Assembly (NCBI RefSeq): GCF_014892515.1
Contig: NZ_JADBGR010000096.1
Span: forward strand, 95,684 to 159,683
DNA length: 64,000 nucleotides
Direction: 5' to 3'
From: Myceligenerans pegani
GTDB taxonomy: Bacteria; Actinomycetota; Actinomycetes; Actinomycetales; Cellulomonadaceae
Part shown: positions 58,653 through 64,000 of the stretch, one piece after another
Position numbering within the stretch: the stretch's first letter is position 1
How the letters are laid out: every line of letters begins with the position of its first letter
Translations under genes and position numbers: made by a program
The notes under the pieces: model-generated
What the model saw: only the letters and a program-made list of their open reading frames with translations
Databases searched by the model: none
What the model was told of the DNA's origin: nothing

Positions 58653-59120
58653 CTACCGCGCGACCGCTGCCGGCCTGTCGTCGCGGGCGGTCGCCCGCGC
58701 TGCCCCGAGCGATCCGCGGACCTCCGGCCGGATCATGGCGGCGACGCCGGTCACCACGAGGGCGATGTGCAGCCCGCGCAGCACGGGGAACGCCGCCGAG
58801 GTGTCGCCGCCGAGGGCGTCGTACCAGCCCGTGCCCGCCGCCAGCTCCGCGGCCGGCGGCAGGACCATCGAGGCGAGGCCCAGGACGCCGAGGCCGAGCA
58901 GGAGGGCCCACCACGCCCACCGGCGGCCCCGCGCCAGGAACCAGGCGCACACGAGCGCCCCGGCGAACACGAGGCCGCGCAGGGCCAGCTGCGGGAGCAG
59001 GCCGCCGTCGGCCTGCGCGGGATCGATCGACGCGAGGACGATCGCGGTCTCGGCGATCCCGGCGAGGACGGCAAGCGCGAAGGCGATCGCGGACAGTGTG
59101 CGGAACGTGGGTTCGGTCAT
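58653..59120 (-). CDS. Hypothetical membrane protein
   Basis: The product is 155 residues with four predicted helices (LSAIAFALAVLAGIAETAIV, LALRGLVFAGALVCAWFL, WAWWALLLGLGVLGLASMVL, LRGLHIALVVTGVAAMI). No family recognised. It has a basic, low-complexity C-terminus and is divergent from the DHFR-like gene. Confidence 0.55.
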   Translation of the reverse strand: MTEPTFRTLSAIAFALAVLAGIAETAIVLASIDPAQADGGLLPQLALRGLVFAGALVCAWFLARGRRWAWWALLLGLGVLGLASMVLPPAAELAAGTGWYDALGGDTSAAFPVLRGLHIALVVTGVAAMIRPEVRGSLGAARATARDDRPAAVAR

Positions 59121-59264
59121 GCGTCCATGCTGGTCACACGGCGGCACGCGGGGAATGAGGCTGTCCTCCGCCCCGCGCGGTGGAGTTCCCCCGCCCGGGA
59201 GCGATGAGTTCCGCCGTCGGCCCTGGTCCGTACAGCCAGGACCGACCGCACCCAGGAGGACATC

Positions 59265-59840
59265 ATGACCGCCACGTACACCTTCGACGTCTTCTCCAGC
59301 CTCGATGGCTTCGGCGCCGCCGGCGGCGACTGGACCGGCTACTGGGGCAAGCAGGGCCCCGAGCTCCTCGACCACCGGCTCGCCCAGTACAGCCAGGACC
59401 AGAGAATGGTCTTCGGCGCCAACACCTACCGGGCGTTCACGCAGCTCCTGGCCGCGAACACCGAGGAGGGCGTGCACGACCCGTGGGTCACCCGGATGCG
59501 GCACCTCCCGGCCACGGTGGTGTCCACCTCGCTGGACGGCCCTCTCGACTGGCCGGACGCGACCGTCGCGAGCGGCGACGCCGTCGACGTCGTCGCCCGG
59601 CTCAAGGAGGAGTCCGACGTCCCGCTGCGCTCGCACGGCAGCCTGTCGATGAACCGCGCGCTGATGGCCGCCGGCCTGGTGGACCGTGTCCAGGTGACGA
59701 TCTTTCCCGTGATCACCGGCCGGACCGGGCTCGACGCCATCTTCGAAGGCGCGGAGGACTTCGACCTCGAGCTGATCGAGCACCGCACGCTCGACGGCCG
59801 CACCCAGGAACTCGTCTACCGGCCGAGCCTGCACGCCTGA
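59265..59840 (+). CDS. Dihydrofolate reductase/RibD C-terminal-like protein
   Basis: The product is 191 residues. TYTFDVFSSLDGFGAAGGDW at the start, KMVFGANTY-like QRMVFGANTYRAF and LAAGLVDRVQVTIFPVITG are typical of the YyaP/YwjB-type reductases of the RibD_C family. A GAGGAC site precedes the ATG. The substrate is unknown. Confidence 0.85.
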   Translation: MTATYTFDVFSSLDGFGAAGGDWTGYWGKQGPELLDHRLAQYSQDQRMVFGANTYRAFTQLLAANTEEGVHDPWVTRMRHLPATVVSTSLDGPLDWPDATVASGDAVDVVARLKEESDVPLRSHGSLSMNRALMAAGLVDRVQVTIFPVITGRTGLDAIFEGAEDFDLELIEHRTLDGRTQELVYRPSLHA

Positions 59841-59921
59841 GCGCGTGCCGTACGGGCGGGCGGGTGCCGCGACACGCGGCCGAGATCTTGCGTCTCGCGC
59901 TCGATGTGCTGCGCTGGAACG

Positions 59922-60332
59922 ATGATCCCGCGAATCCGACAGGTGGTGCTCGACACCACCGACGCCCGCGCCCTCGCCGAGTTCTACCGGAAGCTCTTCG
60001 GACTCACCTACCGACCCGGCGACGAGCCGCCACCGCCGGGCGAGCCCGACCCGAACGGCCGCGACTGGTTGGTCCTGCGGAACGACGACGGCGTACCCCT
60101 CGCGTTCCAGCAGGTCGACGCCATGCCCAGAGCGACCTGGCCGGCCCCGGACGTCCCCCAGCAGCTCCACCTGGACACCACGGTCCCCGACGTCGCCGCA
60201 CTCGCCGAGGCCCGCGACCACGCCCTCGCGCTCGGCGCCACCCAGCTCAACGACCGCTCGGAGGACCCGGAGGAGCCGCTCTATGTCTTCGCGGATCCGA
60301 TGGGTCACCCGTTCTGCATCTTCGTCGGATGA
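59922..60332 (+). CDS. VOC (glyoxalase-fold) family protein
   Basis: The product is 136 residues starting at MIPRIRQ. Two betaalphabeta repeats: RQVVLDTTDARALAEFYRKL and QLHLDTTVPDVAALAEARDH, ending in FADPMGHPFCIFV, the usual closing motif of glyoxalase/bleomycin-resistance-like proteins. The substrate is unknown. Confidence 0.85.
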   Translation: MIPRIRQVVLDTTDARALAEFYRKLFGLTYRPGDEPPPPGEPDPNGRDWLVLRNDDGVPLAFQQVDAMPRATWPAPDVPQQLHLDTTVPDVAALAEARDHALALGATQLNDRSEDPEEPLYVFADPMGHPFCIFVG

Positions 60333-60432
60333 GCCCTCTTCGCGCGCGGCGTCGGCCGTTCAGGCGTGGCTGGAGCGCCGGCGGGCCGTTCGTTCAGCGA
60401 TCTACGGTGGGTGGCGAGAGAGAACGCGAGCC

Positions 60433-61218
60433 ATGTCGACGCCGATCGAGAAACTTCCCCCGCCGCCGGATCGCGAGCCGGATCTCGACGACGACTTCAC
60501 CGGGACGCTGAGCCCTCACCGGTGGGTGCCGCACTACCTGCCGCACTGGACGACGCCGGAACGGTCCGCCGCCCGGTACGCTCCGGCCGACGGCGGCGGG
60601 ATCGCACTGCGCATCGAGGAGGACCAGCTCGACTGGCGTCCCGAGGACGCACCACTGCGGGTGTCCAACCTGCAGACCGGCACGTACTCCGGCCCGCTCG
60701 GCTCTCGACGGGGGACCCACCGGCATCGGGAGGACGGGCTGGTCGTGCGGACCGAGACACCACAGCGGCTGCTCTGGGCGCCGACGGCCGGGCGCGTCGA
60801 CATCACCGTGACGGCGAGTCGGGACGAGGGCTGCATGCTCGCGGCCTGGCTCGTCGGCACGGAGCACACCGCCGAGGCCGACGCGGGGGAGATCTGTGTC
60901 TTCGAGATCGACACGGCTGCCGTCGGGGCGACCACCGTCGCGCGGTCCGGGGTCAAGGCCCACGGTGACCCCCGGATGACGACCGACATGGCCGAGGTCA
61001 CCCTGCCGTTCGACGCGAGCGCCCCGCACACCTGGACGGTGCTGTGGGGCGACGGCGAGACCGTCATCGGGTGCGAGGGCGTCGTGCTGCGGCGCATACC
61101 CCAGGCGCCGGGCTACCCGCTCTTCCTCATGATCGACCTCTTCGAGATCGGCCCGCCCGGCGGCCACTACCCGAAGACCGCGACCGTCCACCGCGTCCGG
61201 GGCTGGCAATTCCTGTGA
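60433..61218 (+). CDS. GH16-like protein with altered catalytic motif
   Basis: The product is 261 residues, predicted cytosolic (no signal peptide). DDDFTGTLSPHRWVPHYLPHW at the start and PHTWTVLWGDGETVIGCEG are typical of the concanavalin-like GH16 fold. The active-site motif, normally E-I-D-x-x-E, reads EICVFE (Glu153, Cys155, Glu158): both acids remain but the middle Asp is a Cys. Catalysis may be weak or lost. The role is unknown. Confidence 0.7.
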   Translation: MSTPIEKLPPPPDREPDLDDDFTGTLSPHRWVPHYLPHWTTPERSAARYAPADGGGIALRIEEDQLDWRPEDAPLRVSNLQTGTYSGPLGSRRGTHRHREDGLVVRTETPQRLLWAPTAGRVDITVTASRDEGCMLAAWLVGTEHTAEADAGEICVFEIDTAAVGATTVARSGVKAHGDPRMTTDMAEVTLPFDASAPHTWTVLWGDGETVIGCEGVVLRRIPQAPGYPLFLMIDLFEIGPPGGHYPKTATVHRVRGWQFL

Positions 61219-61249
61219 CTCGGTGCCTGGAACTTCGTACCCTCCCGGC

Positions 61250-61798
61250 ATGGAGCTTCGCGGAGAACTGCCGGGCGACGCGCAGGCGGTGCGGGACCTG
61301 CACCTGAGGGCGTTCGGCGAACACGGCCGCGTCGTCGTCGATCTCGTCGAGAGCCTGCGCGGCACCATCACGCCCGAGGACGGGCTCTCGCTCGTCGCCG
61401 AGCGGGACGGGCGGGTGGTCGGCCATGTCATGTTCACGCGGAGCCTGCTCGACGCGCCCCGCCGGCTGGTCGACGTGCAGGTCCTCAGCCCGCTGGCCGT
61501 GACGCCCGAACTGCAGGGGCGCGGCATCGGCTCGGCCCTGGTCCGGCACGGGCTGGAGGTCCTCCGCGGGCGCGGGGTCCCCGGCGTCTTCCTGGAGGGC
61601 GACCCGGGCTACTACGCGCGCCTCGGGTTCGAGCCCGGAGGCGGGCTCGGCTTCCGCAGGCCGTCCCTGCGCATCCCGGAGGCAGCCTTCCAGGCCGTCC
61701 GGCTCCCGGCGTACGAGAGCTGGATGACCGGGACGCTGGTCTACTCGGAGCCCTTCTGGCGGCACGACGCCGTCGGGCTCCGTGATCCCGGCGCGTAG
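61250..61798 (+). CDS. GNAT family N-acetyltransferase
   Basis: The product is 182 residues. VVGHVMFTRS, LSPLAVTPELQGRGIGSALV (acetyl-CoA binding loop QGRGIGSA) and GDPGYYARLGFEPG place it in the YhbS-like group of GNAT enzymes. The acceptor is unknown. Confidence 0.88.
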   Translation: MELRGELPGDAQAVRDLHLRAFGEHGRVVVDLVESLRGTITPEDGLSLVAERDGRVVGHVMFTRSLLDAPRRLVDVQVLSPLAVTPELQGRGIGSALVRHGLEVLRGRGVPGVFLEGDPGYYARLGFEPGGGLGFRRPSLRIPEAAFQAVRLPAYESWMTGTLVYSEPFWRHDAVGLRDPGA

Positions 61799-61901
61799 TC
61801 CTGGCAGATCCCGGCACGTCGTGCCCTGGCGCTGTGCCGACCGCGGCCGACTGTGTACGTTCAGGCGCAGACCGCCGTCGTCCACGCAAGGAGACCGGAC
61901 C

Positions 61902-63200
61902 ATGACAGACCCGCTGACCTCGGCCGAGCGGACGGCCTGGTTCCGCCACGACCATTTCGGGATGTTCATCCACTACGGCACGTACGCGGTGGCGGGCCGT
62001 CAGGAGTGGGTGAAGTACTTCGAGCGGATCGACGACGACACGTACCGGCGCTACGCCGACCACTTCGACCCCGACCTGTACGACGCGCGGGCGATCGCGC
62101 GCCTGGCCAAGGAGGCGGGCCAGCGGTACGTGGTGCTCACGGCCAAGCACCACGAGGGGTTCTGCCTGTGGGACACGGCGACGACCGACTACTCGGTGGC
62201 CAGCACCCGTGGGCGGGACCTGGTCCGGGAGCACGTCGAGGCGCTGCGCGCCGAGGGGCTCCGGGTCGGGCTCTACTTCTCGCTGCTGGACTGGTCGCAC
62301 CCGGACTACACGATCGACTGGTCGCACCCGCTGGGGAACCGGCCCGACGTCGACGAGCTGAACGCGACCCGCGACATGGGTCGATTCCGCGCCTATATGC
62401 GTGAGCAGCTCCGCGAGCTGCTCACGGGGTACGGGCGGATCGACTACCTGTTCGCCGACTTCACGCAGCCCGCCGTCCGGGACGGGCTGCCGGGCAAGTC
62501 GGCGGAGGACTGGGATGCGGCGGGCCTGCTGGCGATGTGCCGCGAACTGCAGCCCGCCATGATCGTCAACGACCGGTTCGGGCTTCCGGCCGACCTGGTG
62601 ACGCCGGAGCAGTACCAGCCGGTGCGGCCCGTCGAGGTCGACGGCGAGCGCGTTCTGTGGGAGGCGTGCCAGACGGTCAACGGCGCCTGGGGCTACGACC
62701 GGGGGAACGTCGACGACAAGAGCCCGGAACTCATCGTGCGGATGCTGGTCGAGACGGTCTCCCTGGGCGGCAACCTGCTGCTCAACGTGGGCCCGACGGC
62801 GCGCGGCGAGGTTCCGGAGCGGCACGCCGACATCCTGCGCGAGGTCGGCCGGTGGATGCGCCGCCACCAGGACGCCGTCTACGGCGCCGGGCCGGCCGAG
62901 GACGCCGAGGCGCCCTCGGGCGTGATCTACACCCGGCGCGGCGACACGCTCTACGCGCACGTGCTGGCCTGGCCGTTCAAGACCCTGTACCTGCCGGGTC
63001 TGGCGGGCAGGGCCGCGTTCGCGCGACTCCTGTCCGACGGCACCGAGATCGTGATCGACGCCGGCTCGGAGGAGCCCGAGGAGTCCCACCTCAACCCGTC
63101 GGCGCCGCCGCCCGGCACGCTGACCCTCACCCTCCCGACGTGCCGCCCGGACGACCTGATCCCGGTCATCGAGCTCACCCTCACGAAGAACGAGGCCTAG
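61902..63200 (+). CDS. GH29 alpha-L-fucosidase
   Basis: The product is 432 residues without a signal peptide. WFRHDHFGMFIHYGTYAVAG, LTAKHHEGFCLWDT, GLRVGLYFSLLDW and YLFADFTQ (the nucleophile Asp region) are GH29 motifs; GGNLLLNVGPTARGEVP follows. It should act on fucosylated sugars inside the cell. It is alone, with an AAGGAG site before the ATG. Confidence 0.9.
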   Translation: MTDPLTSAERTAWFRHDHFGMFIHYGTYAVAGRQEWVKYFERIDDDTYRRYADHFDPDLYDARAIARLAKEAGQRYVVLTAKHHEGFCLWDTATTDYSVASTRGRDLVREHVEALRAEGLRVGLYFSLLDWSHPDYTIDWSHPLGNRPDVDELNATRDMGRFRAYMREQLRELLTGYGRIDYLFADFTQPAVRDGLPGKSAEDWDAAGLLAMCRELQPAMIVNDRFGLPADLVTPEQYQPVRPVEVDGERVLWEACQTVNGAWGYDRGNVDDKSPELIVRMLVETVSLGGNLLLNVGPTARGEVPERHADILREVGRWMRRHQDAVYGAGPAEDAEAPSGVIYTRRGDTLYAHVLAWPFKTLYLPGLAGRAAFARLLSDGTEIVIDAGSEEPEESHLNPSAPPPGTLTLTLPTCRPDDLIPVIELTLTKNEA

Positions 63201-63227
63201 CGGCAGGAGCCGGCCGTCTCCGTCTCT

Positions 63228-63608
63228 TCAGGCGCCGAACGGCTCGAGAACGAACCTGCCCCAGGCGATGAACAGTGCGACGGCGAGGTAGAAACCCGTC
63301 AGGGCCACGAGCTTGGGCTGACCGAGACGGGCGTGGGTCACCATCGCGCCGATCATCAGCACGACCCAGCACGTGGCCGTCACGGGAACCAGCACCGGCG
63401 CGATGCCGACCAGCGGCGGCACGATCAGACCGACCGCGGCTATCAGCTCGAGGACACCCAGGGCCTTGACGGGTCCCGCGCCGGTCGCGGTGGTCCAGGT
63501 GCCGTCCATCGCGTCGAGCCTGGCCTTGGGGATGAACGTCTTGCTGATACCTCCGAGCAGAGCGACCACGGCCAGCACGGCGGCGGCGATCCAGAGCGCG
63601 AGATCCAT
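63228..63608 (-). CDS. DoxX-like membrane protein
   Basis: The product is 126 residues from the ATG at 63608, preceded by GAAGGAGG. Four helices; GGISKTFIPKARL, KALGVLELIAAVGLIVPPL and GAMVTHARLGQ are typical of the DoxX-like family. The role is unknown. The longer frame to 63671 is rejected because of this ribosome-binding site. Confidence 0.85.
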   Translation of the reverse strand: MDLALWIAAAVLAVVALLGGISKTFIPKARLDAMDGTWTTATGAGPVKALGVLELIAAVGLIVPPLVGIAPVLVPVTATCWVVLMIGAMVTHARLGQPKLVALTGFYLAVALFIAWGRFVLEPFGA

Positions 63609-63882
63609 CGGCCCCTCCTTCGTCGTCAGAACACCCGATGGAGCCGCCGAGTACTGCCGCGGCTCCATCACGACGACGCATTCACCGAGCGTCCTGTGAC
63701 GTGAGGCGCGTCACGAGCAGTGCTGCAAAGCCCCAGGGTGGTGTGGGGGCTGTTGCGCGGCGTCGGGGACTGCCTTGACGACCGCAGCGTTGCGCCACGC
63801 CGCCAGGGTCGCGCGCCGGTCGGCGACCTCGTCCGCACCGATGAAGTCGGGGATGGAGCTGCGCCCCCACAAGAAATGAATG

Positions 63883-63918
63883 AGGCGGCATGGCTCTCGA
63901 AGAGAGCACACGCCGCCT
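63883..63918 (-). terminator. Nested hairpin after tRNA-Lys
   Basis: The outer arms AGGCGGC and GCCGCCT enclose an inner stem GCTCTC/GAGAGC with a three-base loop. On the minus strand it begins 10 bases after the tRNA 3' end and is followed by CATTCATTTCTTG, fairly T-rich. It is a good terminator for the tRNA gene. The rest of 63609-63882 holds the DoxX leader and no gene I can support. Confidence 0.7.
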
Positions 63919-63927
63919 GCCGTTGAG

Positions 63928-64000
<73 letters not shown>

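Overview
The window reads as chromosomal DNA of a high-GC actinobacterium. The best fit is a polysaccharide-degrading member of the Micrococcales in the Cellulosimicrobium/Isoptericola/Cellulomonas neighbourhood. That placement rests on very GC-rich coding DNA with frequent GTG starts and tightly overlapping genes, the actinobacterial clusters ftsX-M23-smpB-ssrA and clpS-DUF2017-murI-MBL-rph-rdgB, DUF3039/DUF3054/DUF4916 proteins, a DUF222-HNH protein, and several secreted or sugar-acting glycosidases. The genus is an inference.

Layout. 1-3.6 kb is core: the end of ftsX, its M23 hydrolase partner, smpB, a SelT/W/H-like protein and the tmRNA gene. 3.6-13.4 kb is a genomic island at the 3' end of ssrA. 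It holds two separate gene sets that look like anti-phage systems: (a) a lower-GC pair on the minus strand, a SLOG-TIR-like protein and a DUF6165-HAD fusion; (b) a plus-strand trio of a winged-helix protein, a double P-loop ATPase (AAA plus HerA/FtsK-like) and an AIPR protein with a PD-(D/E)xK-like nuclease motif. Decayed recombinase pieces lie next to ssrA and between the two modules. 13.4-21 kb is mixed: a large GH9 cellulase, a DUF222-HNH protein, an L,D-transpeptidase and a HAD hydrolase.

21.2-36.1 kb is a salvage locus: a fused GH20 hexosaminidase/D-aminoacylase, a PLP-dependent D-amino-acid enzyme, RidA, two sugar-binding lipoproteins, a ROK repressor, two ABC permeases, a ROK kinase and NagB. 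Taken together it could import and degrade GlcNAc-containing muropeptides or similar molecules carrying D-amino acids. A lone TnpB element sits between the D-amino-acid gene and ridA. Two similar 19-bp sites, upstream of the first binding protein and of the ROK gene, are candidate operators.

36-46.5 kb is housekeeping: pncB, helicase, DUF3039, AAA ATPase, clpS, DUF2017, murI, MBL hydrolase, rph, DUF3054 and rdgB. 46.5-55 kb has a sulfotransferase, a LytTR two-component system and two SSS-type (acetate-like) symporters, each with its small membrane partner, arranged divergently. 55-64 kb has an ABC-F protein with a repetitive leader, several small enzymes, a GH16-like protein with an altered active-site motif, a GH29 fucosidase, a DoxX-like protein and a tRNA-Lys at the right edge. 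No rRNA genes, CRISPR array or replication origin were seen.
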